Assembly (NCBI GenBank): GCA_016929305.1
Contig: JAFGJC010000333.1
Coordinates: 1-10,706 of the forward strand
Origin: a candidate division CSSED10-310 bacterium
GTDB lineage: Bacteria; CSSED10-310; JAFGJC01
Length of the DNA stretch: 10,706 bases
Direction of reading: 5' to 3'
Shown: positions 1 through 7,042 of the stretch, piece after piece
Numbering within the stretch: position 1 is the stretch's first letter
How the letters are laid out: every line of letters begins with the position of its first letter
Program-made: the position numbers and the translations under genes
The notes under the pieces: generated by a model
The model's input: the letters and a program-made list of their open reading frames with translations, nothing else
What the model was told of the DNA's origin: nothing
The model's database searches: none

Positions 1-548
1 AGTTCTGTGTCGAGGTATTCCAGAAGCGGCTTATACTCCCGCAATGTAATGACCCGTTCTTGGGAAAGGACTTTCAATGCTTTGTAGCGTTGATCAGGAA
101 ATTTTCCTTTGGCCCATCCCCGATCAAAGGCTATATCCATAAGCATTGTTTTTGCTTCAACACGGCGGTCCAATAAATCCAAAGCGTAGTATGAGGCATC
201 CCAGTAATCACCAACTTCAACGGTTTGAATCGGCTGATACGCTCCCGTACATAAACTGCCAAAGAAAGATACCAGAAGATCACGCTGGTAGAGACCCAAA
301 TACTCAAAACTTTCAACAATAACCAGAGCTTTCATTCGGGTTGGATAACGGACAAAGGATCCATGCATTGACGATTCTTTAAAACAGGGAGGTAACCCTC
401 GCCAGAATGCAAGATCACATAAAAAAGATCCAAAATCCGTTACTTCTGGAAAACCTGTAAAGGGTGGTACAGCCTGTTCTTCAGCAAAAACACCCCCCAC
501 ACCCAGACTTATCAGCACCATGAGCAAAATAGTTCGTCTGAACAGCAT
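1..548 (-). CDS. Secreted protein of unknown function, N-terminal part (cut by window edge)
   Basis: The frame is open from an ATG at 548 to the left edge, giving 182 residues with no stop, so the gene is cut by the window and not broken. The start is supported by a strong GAGGAGG Shine-Dalgarno 9 bases upstream. Residues 1-22 (MLFRRTILLMVLISLGVGGVFA) look like a signal peptide: two arginines, a hydrophobic core and a likely cleavage after V-F-A before Glu-Glu. The protein is therefore probably exported to the periplasm or beyond. The mature part has three cysteines, many aromatic residues and helix-like stretches towards the visible end, for example around DYWDASYYALDLLDRR. I do not recognise a family or catalytic motif; a helical repeat is possible but not shown. 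It follows the secreted nuclease-like gene after 111 bases, a gap in which I see no convincing promoter or terminator, so shared transcription is possible. Confidence 0.8.
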   Translation of the reverse strand, partial: MLFRRTILLMVLISLGVGGVFAEEQAVPPFTGFPEVTDFGSFLCDLAFWRGLPPCFKESSMHGSFVRYPTRMKALVIVESFEYLGLYQRDLLVSFFGSLCTGAYQPIQTVEVGDYWDASYYALDLLDRRVEAKTMLMDIAFDRGWAKGKFPDQRYKALKVLSQERVITLREYKPLLEYLDTE

Positions 549-557
549 CGCGATTAA

Positions 558-564
558 CCTCCTC
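558..564 (-). promoter_or_regulatory. Strong ribosome binding site of the left-edge secreted protein
   Basis: The minus strand reads GAGGAGG, close to a full match to the anti-Shine-Dalgarno sequence, 9 bases before the ATG at 548. It is the strongest ribosome binding site in the window and fixes the start of the left-edge gene. A short stem (TAAGG, loop GTTG, CCTTA) lies just upstream of it; it is too weak and lacks a T run, so I do not call it a terminator. Confidence 0.8.
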
Positions 565-659
565 GTAAGGCAACCCTTATTTCACATGGACCGTACAACA
601 AAAGTTTTAATTATTCAAGAAACAACGCGAAATATTTCTGCTTTCATCACACGAAATCA

Positions 660-1598
660 TTACTCTTTGTTTGTCATTTCTGAATCGTTTTTTTGGTCAT
701 CATCAGGTATATCAATACGAAATTTTGCGAAGACAGGTCTGTGATCAGCAACGGCTTTTAAAGCTTTTTCATATTCCGGCCATGACAAAACACCATTTTG
801 ATCCTCGTCATAAGCAATTTCCCATTTTCTGATGTCAACCGTATCGAATCCCAGAAATTCCTCGGTTAAGTAATGCGATGGATTGAAAATGATGTGATCA
901 TAAATGTTCTGATTGACAATACTTGTCGGAACACGTTTTTCCAGGCTGACAGATATCATACTGTGACGGCTAAGCAGCTCATAAAACATCTCATGAAAAC
1001 TGTAAGGAGGGGGCAGATTATATCCATAAAAAACATTTGGCTCATTAAAATCACCAATCAAAATGACATCAAGCTCCTCATCACGGCGATAACTTAACCA
1101 GTCGTCGATCAGTTTCAATTCAACGCCGCGAGTATGCGGATAGGTTTTCTTTGATCCCTCCCAGAAAAGATGCATGTTGACAATTTCAAAATCAAACTGA
1201 CCTGCCTTGAATTTTCCCAGATATGGATTTCGGCCGAGGTTTAGATTATCCATTAATTTACATGGTTCCAGGAGTTCAACAGGACTTCGCCAAATGAACC
1301 CGAAACGTTCATGGGTCGTTATTTCTGAGACAGAAAATGCATATTCTTTGCCCAAGGCTTCTGCAAGCATTTGGACACCATTGCCAGTTTCAGCGACTTC
1401 TTGAATGGCTAACAGATCTACACCGCTGCAAATTTCTGCCAGACGGCTTATTCTTGAAACATCCTCGGTTTCCCCGAGTTTCACGATATTAAACGTGCCA
1501 ATTGTGATTGTTTCTTCCGAACAGACAGCAGATACAAATAGCAGCAATAATATGAGTGACAAGAAAAAGCTGGAATGCTTGCATGTGTATGTTCTCAT
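660..1598 (-). CDS. Exported endonuclease/exonuclease/phosphatase (EEP) family protein with an EF-hand loop
   Basis: This 312-residue protein belongs to the metal-dependent EEP fold, which includes DNase I-like nucleases and phosphodiesterases. The visible family motifs are in order: TFN (Asn37), LLAIQEV (Glu67), the NMHLFW histidine (His143), GDFNEPN (Asp183, Asn185), YDHIIF (Asp234) and ADHRPV (Asp285, His286). All expected catalytic and metal-binding residues appear intact. Residues 264-275 form a canonical EF-hand calcium loop, DEDQNGVLSWPE, between the last two motifs. The N-terminus has Lys/Arg followed by a long Leu/Phe-rich core and SAVCSEE, so it is exported; Cys-Ser could be a relaxed lipobox, but valine at -1 makes ordinary signal peptidase cleavage as likely. 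The frame could start upstream at 1664, but AGGGAG six bases before the ATG at 1598 and the signal peptide favour the shorter form. It starts 43 bases after the methyltransferase stop. The substrate (nucleic acid, phospholipid or other phosphodiester) cannot be told from sequence. Confidence 0.87.
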   Translation of the reverse strand: MRTYTCKHSSFFLSLILLLLFVSAVCSEETITIGTFNIVKLGETEDVSRISRLAEICSGVDLLAIQEVAETGNGVQMLAEALGKEYAFSVSEITTHERFGFIWRSPVELLEPCKLMDNLNLGRNPYLGKFKAGQFDFEIVNMHLFWEGSKKTYPHTRGVELKLIDDWLSYRRDEELDVILIGDFNEPNVFYGYNLPPPYSFHEMFYELLSRHSMISVSLEKRVPTSIVNQNIYDHIIFNPSHYLTEEFLGFDTVDIRKWEIAYDEDQNGVLSWPEYEKALKAVADHRPVFAKFRIDIPDDDQKNDSEMTNKE

Positions 1599-1604
1599 AG
1601 ACAT

Positions 1605-1610
1605 CTCCCT
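1605..1610 (-). promoter_or_regulatory. Ribosome binding site choosing the start of the EEP-family gene
   Basis: AGGGAG on the minus strand lies 6 bases before the ATG at 1598. It abuts another in-frame ATG at 1604, which would have no spacing, and lies inside the reading frame of the longer form starting at 1664. It therefore favours 1598 as the start. Confidence 0.65.
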
Positions 1611-1641
1611 CAGATCCAATGGTTTGAAATCGATCGCGGAT

Positions 1642-2406
1642 TCAGACAAGCACGGTGTGATCACTTGGTTTCCGAGCTATAACGACAAGTCTTTTAGCTT
1701 TATCATCATAGGGTTCTGACTGAAAGCTGCCAAACACCTCGATATCAACGAATCCGCAGATCGCAAGCAATCCTTTCAACTCCACCGCTGAATATATACG
1801 GTGACTCAATGTATATTCCTTTCGCACATTACCCTTGATAACGATCCACCGGTTCTCAATCCAACTCCAATCTTCAGCAATACGTCTTTCTTCCAAAAAA
1901 ATTTGCTCTTGCTCTTCGATCCAGTCACGGCTTCTGAAAATTCGCGCAAGAATTTCCTTGCCGATCAGATCCATCAGCAATTTTCCTCCCGGTTTCAAAC
2001 ATGCATAGATGTTATCGAGGACCGCTTTGTTTTGCTCTTCCGATCTAAAATAACCGAACGATGTAAATACATTAATGATCCCATCGAATGCATTGTACTG
2101 CCGATACGTTCTCATATCACCCACAACAAAGGAAACATCTAACGCATTATTGATAGCTTCTTTTCGAGCTGATGCGATATAAGGGACTGTCCTGTCCACG
2201 CCCGTCACGCGAAAACCGCGGCGAGCGAGTTCAAGACTTATCCTTCCCTGACCGCAACAAAGGTCAAGCATATCCGCCGGAGCTTGAATATTTAACAGGG
2301 ATAAAATAGCATCGGTTTCGTCGGGAGTTTTTTCCAGACGTAGCCCGTCAAAAAGTTTTGGAGCGAAAGTAGTCCAAAATTCGTCGTCATCATGCCATGA
2401 TTTCAT
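1642..2406 (-). CDS. Class I SAM-dependent methyltransferase
   Basis: This 254-residue protein is a Rossmann-fold, S-adenosylmethionine-dependent methyltransferase. Motif I is DLCCGQGR (residues 48-55), followed by a hydrophobic strand ending in the acidic GVDR (Asp71), which normally binds the ribose. GDMR (Asp97) is the motif near the adenine, and LKPGGKLLMDL (about 137-147) is the usual post-motif strand. The opening MKSWHDDDEFW and the FTSFGYF segment are typical of a group of small methyltransferases usually annotated only as class I; the substrate is unknown. An upstream ATG at 2439 forms a TAATG overlap with the HD gene but has little Shine-Dalgarno. The ATG at 2406 has CTGAGGG seven bases upstream and begins at the conserved MKSWHDDD, so I chose it. 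The position directly after the HD hydrolase suggests co-transcription. Confidence 0.87.
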   Translation of the reverse strand: MKSWHDDDEFWTTFAPKLFDGLRLEKTPDETDAILSLLNIQAPADMLDLCCGQGRISLELARRGFRVTGVDRTVPYIASARKEAINNALDVSFVVGDMRTYRQYNAFDGIINVFTSFGYFRSEEQNKAVLDNIYACLKPGGKLLMDLIGKEILARIFRSRDWIEEQEQIFLEERRIAEDWSWIENRWIVIKGNVRKEYTLSHRIYSAVELKGLLAICGFVDIEVFGSFQSEPYDDKAKRLVVIARKPSDHTVLV

Positions 2407-2413
2407 TGTCTTA

Positions 2414-2420
2414 CCCTCAG
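2414..2420 (-). promoter_or_regulatory. Ribosome binding site choosing the start of the methyltransferase
   Basis: CTGAGGG on the minus strand lies seven bases before the ATG at 2406. The alternative ATG at 2439 has no comparable sequence, so this site supports the 254-residue form over the 265-residue form. Confidence 0.6.
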
Positions 2421-2438
2421 CACTATCCTGATGAGTCA

Positions 2439-2981
2439 TTATAATCCGATTTCTTTGGACACTTCCCTCATGGCATTGAGCGCAATATCTGTGAAATCCT
2501 CAAGAGTCAGTCCAAATGATTGACATGTCAAAATGCTTTCCCTGTTGGCACCCGCTGCAAATCGTTTTTCTTTAAATCGTTTTAATACGGTTTTGGTGGA
2601 TACGTTTTCCAGCTTGCGGTCCTTAACGAGAGCGCAGGCAACAATTAAGCCTGAGATTTGATCGGCAGCATAAAGCGCTTTATCCATGAGAGAGGCGCAA
2701 GGTATATGGTTTGCATGAGCTTTGACCGCTTGACAAATATCTTTCTCGAAGCCGAGAGTTTCCAGCCATGCTGCTCCCAGCTTGCCATGCTGAGCCGGAT
2801 CATCGGTTTCACCAAGGTCGATGTCGTGCACCAGACCGGCGCATGCCCATTTTTCTTGTGGTTCATGAAAGCGAACCGCCAGCGCTTTCATAATAGAGCT
2901 GACCGCAATCATATGCCGTATCAGATTTTCCTGAGGCACCTTTTTCCGGACAAGATCAAGTGCCTGTGAGTAATTCATCAT
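2439..2981 (-). CDS. HD-superfamily hydrolase (COG2316-like)
   Basis: This 180-residue protein is a metal-dependent HD-domain phosphohydrolase. The metal ligands are all visible: His23 (IRHMIAV), His52-Asp53 (LVHDIDLGE), His89 or His92 (KAHANH) and Asp107 (YAADQISG). The continuation, with SGLIVACALV, VLKRFKEKRFAAGANRE and a C-terminal segment ending near EIGL, resembles the stand-alone HD proteins of COG2316. Known HD enzymes remove phosphates from nucleotides or cleave cyclic dinucleotides, but the substrate of this group is not something I can assign. The frame could begin at 3098, but the ATG at 2981 overlaps the upstream stop as ATGA and has GGAG eight bases before it, and it matches the usual family length. 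No membrane segment or signal is seen, so it is cytoplasmic. It ends 32 bases before the chosen methyltransferase start. Confidence 0.88.
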   Translation of the reverse strand: MMNYSQALDLVRKKVPQENLIRHMIAVSSIMKALAVRFHEPQEKWACAGLVHDIDLGETDDPAQHGKLGAAWLETLGFEKDICQAVKAHANHIPCASLMDKALYAADQISGLIVACALVKDRKLENVSTKTVLKRFKEKRFAAGANRESILTCQSFGLTLEDFTDIALNAMREVSKEIGL

Positions 2982-4348
2982 TTGTTCATCTCCGGCGGCC
3001 AGAATCCTTCCCTGCGGCCGTAGTGAGTTAAAATAATATCTGCGGAAGGCGAAATGAACGAACATATTTTCATCGGGACACCGAGAAAAGATCCCCACAA
3101 TTCAGCGACGGCAACAGCATCAGTACCTGAACCTTCCTTCCGAACATCAAGGATGACATCCGTACCAAAAGGTCTAACCATAATAACCGTAATACCGGTA
3201 CTTACCGGTTTCCGCGTTGTCCTGAGAAATGCCGCGCTTTCCGCACTGAACTTGAAAGCTTTTACAATTTCAGATATTTCCTCAGGTTTGACAATATTCC
3301 ATGACTCATCCGATGACGAATCTCTTTTTACGACAATCTCATTTACGACATTTGCATCGATGTTTTTCAGATTATAATAACCAATCAAAGCACTGATTCC
3401 CACTGCTGATCCAATAATCAGAAATACAATTGAAATGATCACAATCAGAAGAATACGTCGTTTTCTCAACCAGGAATCCAAAGCAATCAGCGAGAAGAAT
3501 ACTCCCGAAATCAGTGCCATGGAGACGATTGAGGGCCAGCGTAATGCTGCTACGGTTAAAGCAATTATCATCATCATGATCACCGCAAGAAAATTGCCGG
3601 TGACTCTGATATCATAGCGATTTTGTAAGGATACGGCTGCATGCGCCGCAGGTATGGTCAGCACCAGAACCATCAGCCATCGTGGAACGACAGCGGGATG
3701 GAACAGATTTGCGAAGCCAAAATAAGTTAAAATAATAGCTACAGAAGCGATACCCGCTGACGCCAGAAACCATTCCGACAGGAATCTTCCCTCCGGTAAT
3801 TTGAACGGTAAAATCCAGTTGATGGATTCTATTCCTGGTGCTTTTACGGTATTCGGTGTCCGCAACGGGCGTGCCAGGATAAAACTGATATGTGAACCCA
3901 GACATAGTGCGAGGTCCAGCGGTATTTCCCTGATAAAATTAAATACACCGATACGGTTCAACTCAATTTCCAGAGACCATTGACTGGAACCCTCAATCGG
4001 CTCCAGATTAATGCCCACGACATCCTTAAACAGAATTGTTCCCGGAAAATCTGGCAAACCGGTGATCGCTCTGGATGTGCCATTAACGGTAATGTTCCAT
4101 GGAGACCCGCGTATCAGAAACGCCACGAATACCAAAAACATGCCTATACCCAGTATAAATCCTGCCGGTAAGGGCAGGAAGACACCTTGTACGAGACCCT
4201 GGACAGCTCCGGTTACCGTTAAAAAACTTCCTGTAACAGCCGGAATAATGACATAAGGTGATGCTCCTCGTGTAGATCTTATCTCAATCCTGTCAGCATT
4301 GAACTCTCTTATAGTAATACGGGATCCTTTTAATCTTCTGTTATCCAT
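2978..4348 (-). CDS. Polytopic membrane protein of unknown function
   Basis: This 456-residue protein is not one I recognise. It opens with a basic segment (MDNRRLKGSRITIREF), then two hydrophobic helices at about 31-50 and 62-79. A soluble, strand-rich stretch follows at about 80-170 (WNITVNGTSRAITGL onwards). A block of about five further membrane helices spans roughly 193-324, and a soluble C-terminal domain of about 130 residues completes it. The two-helix hairpin followed by a strand-rich segment is reminiscent of bacterial PH-like membrane proteins, but this is a layout impression only. There is no transporter, kinase or protease motif that I can see. The longest frame starts at 4414, inside rsmG; GGGAG seven bases before the ATG at 4348 supports the shorter form, which overlaps rsmG by 8 bases. 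It overlaps the HD gene by 4 bases (ATGA), so expression is probably coupled to both neighbours. Confidence 0.82.
   Translation of the reverse strand: MDNRRLKGSRITIREFNADRIEIRSTRGASPYVIIPAVTGSFLTVTGAVQGLVQGVFLPLPAGFILGIGMFLVFVAFLIRGSPWNITVNGTSRAITGLPDFPGTILFKDVVGINLEPIEGSSQWSLEIELNRIGVFNFIREIPLDLALCLGSHISFILARPLRTPNTVKAPGIESINWILPFKLPEGRFLSEWFLASAGIASVAIILTYFGFANLFHPAVVPRWLMVLVLTIPAAHAAVSLQNRYDIRVTGNFLAVIMMMIIALTVAALRWPSIVSMALISGVFFSLIALDSWLRKRRILLIVIISIVFLIIGSAVGISALIGYYNLKNIDANVVNEIVVKRDSSSDESWNIVKPEEISEIVKAFKFSAESAAFLRTTRKPVSTGITVIMVRPFGTDVILDVRKEGSGTDAVAVAELWGSFLGVPMKICSFISPSADIILTHYGRREGFWPPEMNK
2990..2993 (-). promoter_or_regulatory. Ribosome binding site choosing the start of the HD hydrolase
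   Basis: GGAG on the minus strand lies eight bases before the ATG at 2981. Together with the 4-base ATGA overlap with the preceding stop codon it sets the start and suggests coupled translation. A second in-frame ATG directly follows at 2978, at a less favourable distance. Confidence 0.55.
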
Positions 4349-5033
4349 CCGACCACTCCCATATTTTCTTTTGTAATGCAAGGCATCTCTCACATAACTC
4401 CTGAGATGGAACATGGATCATCTTTCGCAAAACAATGTAATTCCTTTTCTTGTCAAGTGATATTATCCTGTTTTCCGTGTCAAATCCAGTCCCCGGCAGA
4501 ATCAATAATCCATCTGGCATTAAAAATTCCCAGGCCCAATCCATTATCACCCGCGCATCCGTTAAAGCTCTTGCAAATATTGCACTGAATTTCTCCACAA
4601 GGTCCGGTTGAAATTTCAGTAATACCTCAATTCTGCATTTGTATATCTTCGCATTTTCCAGAAGTAGTGCTTTTGAAACGTGTGTTAAGAAATCGGTCTT
4701 TTTACTTCGCGAATCTATGAGATGGATGTCTTGATCAGGATGCAGAATTGCCAGGATCATTCCGGGAATCCCAGCTCCGGTACCCATGTCCGCCCATAAA
4801 CCATGATTGCTCGATCTCACAGCAATAGCGCCGGCAGCCGCTGATTGAAGAATAATCTTTAATAGCCATTCTTCTCGCGGTATCCGTGTCAAATTATAAC
4901 TCCGATTCCACTTTTCCAGAATAGAAAAAAAGGATTGCAGGCGATGTATGACGCGATCTTCAACATGAATTGACAATGCCAGAAAGCTGTCTGTCAACAG
5001 CGATATTTCTTGAGATGTGAATATATCGCTCAT
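4341..5033 (-). CDS. rsmG: 16S rRNA (guanine-N7)-methyltransferase RsmG, divergent
   Basis: RsmG (GidB) methylates N7 of G527 in 16S rRNA using S-adenosylmethionine. This 230-residue protein has the family's N-terminal helix with KWNRSYNLT (residues 41-49), the SAM-binding loop DMGTGAGIPG (82-91), the LIDSRSKKTDFL strand and helix (Asp107) and ARAL (Arg155). The gene directly follows mnmG with a 4-base ATGA overlap, the classic gidA-gidB order, which makes the call firm. Some usual RsmG signatures are changed: the H-x-x-D-S segment after NLT reads KIILQS (59-64), the lysine-glycine near LLILPG is Pro-Gly (180-181), and the usual C-terminal basic HLVVIK-like ending is replaced by LALQKKIWEWSDG. 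The start has no strong Shine-Dalgarno, which fits coupled translation. It is either a diverged working enzyme or one with reduced activity; I cannot tell which. Confidence 0.9.
   Translation of the reverse strand: MSDIFTSQEISLLTDSFLALSIHVEDRVIHRLQSFFSILEKWNRSYNLTRIPREEWLLKIILQSAAAGAIAVRSSNHGLWADMGTGAGIPGMILAILHPDQDIHLIDSRSKKTDFLTHVSKALLLENAKIYKCRIEVLLKFQPDLVEKFSAIFARALTDARVIMDWAWEFLMPDGLLILPGTGFDTENRIISLDKKRNYIVLRKMIHVPSQELCERCLALQKKIWEWSDG
4356..4360 (-). promoter_or_regulatory. Ribosome binding site choosing the start of the membrane protein
   Basis: GGGAG on the minus strand, inside the last codons of rsmG, lies seven bases before the ATG at 4348. It favours this start over the one at 4414, which would lie deep inside rsmG. 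Confidence 0.6.
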
Positions 5034-6895
5034 CGTTTGGCAACAACCAGTGAAAGAATAGAAATAGCGGCAGGTGTAATACCGGTAATTCGTGCTGCCT
5101 GGCCGAGTGACCTGGGATTGACATTTTTTAGCTTTTGTCGAACTTCTGCTGACAATCCAGGAATATTATCATAATTGATATTTTCCGGGATGAGAAGTGT
5201 TTCCATCTTTTGGAATCTGGCAACTTCTTCTCGCTGTTTTGCAATGTAACCTTCATATGTTATGGCTATTTTTAACTTTTCCTGTAGAGCAGGATCGATA
5301 TCCGGATTCCCCAATCCCATGGTATTCAGGCACGAATAATCGATTTCCTGACGACGCATGAACTCCTTAAGTGAAACCGGTGTTTGAATGGGGTGAAGAT
5401 TTAATTCTTCCATGATCTCAACAATTCTCTTTGATGGAGCGATGTGAGTGTTTTCGAGTCGAGTTAATTCTTTTTCGAAAAGCGTTTCTTTCGATTCAAA
5501 CGTTTTGTATTGCTCTGTGTTGATCAAGCCGATAGTATGGCCGATTTCTGATAAGCGAGAATCGGCGTTATCTGAGCGGAGAATAAGTCGATATTCCGCT
5601 CGGGAGGTAAACATCCGGTATGGTTCATCCACTCCCTTAGTCACTAAATCGTCAATTAACACTCCAATATATGCCTGATCACGCGTCAGAACGAGTGGTG
5701 AAATGTTTTTAAGTGACCGGACAGCATTAATTCCGGCTATAAGTCCCTGTGCTGCGGCTTCCTCATAACCGGAAGTGCCATTTATCTGCCCAGCAAGGTA
5801 AAGACCTTGAATCGGTTTTGACTCCAAAGTGGGAAACAGATTAACCGGAGGGACAAAATCATATTCGACAGCATACGCTGGACGAATCAAACGCGCATGT
5901 TCCATGCCGGGTATGGTATGGATAAAATCTTCCTGCACATCATACGGCAGACTCGTCGATATTCCATTAGCATAGATCTCGATGCTGTCCAGACCTTCCG
6001 GTTCGAGAAAGATCTGATGTTGCTGTTTTTCTGGAAATCTCACCACTTTATCTTCAATCGAAGGGCAATAGCGCGGTCCAATGCCGGTAATTTTTCCGGA
6101 GTAAAGAGGCGATCGATCCAGATGATTTCGAATTATTTGATGAGTGCTCGAATTGGTGTATGTCAGATAGCAACATACTTGAGGTAGAGTTGTGCTTGGC
6201 GTCTCCCAATGAGAAAAATATCCGTGATCGGAATCACCCCATTGCTGTTCTAGAAAATCGAAATTGATAGTACGACGATCTATACGTCCAGGGGTTCCAG
6301 TTTTAAGACGTTCAACCGGAAGCCCTAGTTGTTTCAAAGCAGAAGACAAACCTGTTGCGGGAAATTCTCCAAGTCTTCCTGACGGCATGCTTGTCATGCC
6401 GATGTGTATCAAGCCATTCAGAAAGGTACCGGGAGTCAAGACAACTTTGGGAGCAAAGATATCATGCCCGATTTTCGTTCTGACACCTTCTATGCACTGT
6501 TCCCTGCATAATAAATCCTCCACCTCATCCTGAATGAGATCAAGATTATCCTGCGACTGAAGCACGGAAACAGCTGCAAGCCTGTAGCGATGTTTGTCAT
6601 TTTGTGTGCGCAGTGATTGTACGGCAGGTCCCTTCTTTGTGTTCAGCATGCGGAATTGAATTCCCGTCCGATCTGCAAGCTTGCCAATCCAGCCACCTAA
6701 AGCATCGATCTCCCTGACAAGTTGTGATTTCCCCAAACCTCCCACTGCGGGATTACACGGCATATGGCCAATCATTTCAAGATTCATTGTGATTAATGCA
6801 GTTCGACAACCCAATGTAGAAGATGCCATCGCTGCCTCAATACCGGCATGCCCCCCCCCAACAACAATGAGATCGTAATCATATTGCGAACTCAT
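5030..6895 (-). CDS. mnmG: tRNA uridine-5-carboxymethylaminomethyl modification enzyme MnmG (GidA)
   Basis: MnmG is the FAD enzyme that, with the GTPase MnmE, installs the (carboxymethyl)aminomethyl group on C5 of wobble uridine 34 in several tRNAs, in the cytoplasm. The 621-residue length matches the family (about 620-650). Visible features in order are the FAD dinucleotide fold VVGGGHAG (residues 11-18), CNPAVGGLGKSQLVREIDALGG (47-68, Cys47), LTPGTFLNG (153-161), GPRYCPSIEDK (273-283) with the conserved catalytic Cys277, the second FAD motif GTSGYEEAAAQGL (373-385), DEPYRMFTSRAEYRL (423-437) and a C-terminal helical domain ending in PAAISILSLVVAKR, the region that contacts MnmE and tRNA. 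The ATG at 6895 has only a weak GGA upstream. A 147-base gap with a candidate promoter precedes it, so it probably heads the operon through rsmG. A run of nine G (6851-6859) falls in the Gly-Gly-Gly codons. Confidence 0.98.
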   Translation of the reverse strand: MSSQYDYDLIVVGGGHAGIEAAMASSTLGCRTALITMNLEMIGHMPCNPAVGGLGKSQLVREIDALGGWIGKLADRTGIQFRMLNTKKGPAVQSLRTQNDKHRYRLAAVSVLQSQDNLDLIQDEVEDLLCREQCIEGVRTKIGHDIFAPKVVLTPGTFLNGLIHIGMTSMPSGRLGEFPATGLSSALKQLGLPVERLKTGTPGRIDRRTINFDFLEQQWGDSDHGYFSHWETPSTTLPQVCCYLTYTNSSTHQIIRNHLDRSPLYSGKITGIGPRYCPSIEDKVVRFPEKQQHQIFLEPEGLDSIEIYANGISTSLPYDVQEDFIHTIPGMEHARLIRPAYAVEYDFVPPVNLFPTLESKPIQGLYLAGQINGTSGYEEAAAQGLIAGINAVRSLKNISPLVLTRDQAYIGVLIDDLVTKGVDEPYRMFTSRAEYRLILRSDNADSRLSEIGHTIGLINTEQYKTFESKETLFEKELTRLENTHIAPSKRIVEIMEELNLHPIQTPVSLKEFMRRQEIDYSCLNTMGLGNPDIDPALQEKLKIAITYEGYIAKQREEVARFQKMETLLIPENINYDNIPGLSAEVRQKLKNVNPRSLGQAARITGITPAAISILSLVVAKR

Positions 6896-6965
6896 GATCC
6901 GCTATGCCCTTTCTTGCACCCGCATGTAACAATCCATTTTAATTATGCCCGTACAAATCCTTCCA

Positions 6966-6994
6966 ATTAAATACTAACAAATAAGCAATTCCAA
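6966..6994 (-). promoter_or_regulatory. mnmG: Candidate sigma70-type promoter upstream of mnmG
   Basis: In the 147-base gap between the kinase stop and mnmG, the minus strand has TTGGAA (6989-6994) and TTTAAT (6966-6971) separated by 17 bases. These match 4/6 and 5/6 of the -35 and -10 consensus. Transcription would start near 6959, leaving a leader of roughly 60 bases before the ATG. The gap is A+T-rich, so a chance match is possible. I see no convincing intrinsic terminator for the kinase gene here; only a short palindrome, ATTCATGAAT at 7029-7038, is present. Confidence 0.35.
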
Positions 6995-7042
6995 GACGAT
7001 GGGATAGCGATCAGTATTCAGACACATTATTCATGAATCAGG

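Noticed and set aside
549..659. Possible promoter or terminator in the gap before the left-edge gene
   Set aside because: No -35/-10 pair with good spacing was found, and the only hairpin (TAAGG/CCTTA) is five base pairs without a T run.
660..1664. Longer forms of four genes starting at 1664, 2439, 3098 and 4414
   Set aside because: Each extension overlaps or runs into the upstream gene and lacks a good Shine-Dalgarno, while an internal ATG has one and agrees with the signal peptide, family start or ATGA overlap.
3612..3905. Minus-strand open frame of 97 codons inside the membrane protein gene
   Set aside because: It overlaps the hydrophobic, well-supported frame throughout, and its translation is a mixed, low-information sequence. 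It looks like an out-of-frame shadow.
6383..6401. Perfect 7-base inverted repeat CGGCATG-CTTGT-CATGCCG
   Set aside because: It falls in the middle of mnmG and encodes Gly-Met-Thr-Ser-Met-Pro; no T run follows it on either strand, so it is unlikely to be a terminator and is explained by coding sequence.
7029..7038. Palindrome ATTCATGAAT after the kinase stop
   Set aside because: It has no loop, no G+C-rich stem and no T run, so it does not qualify as an intrinsic terminator. A regulator site is possible but a single 10-base palindrome is weak evidence.
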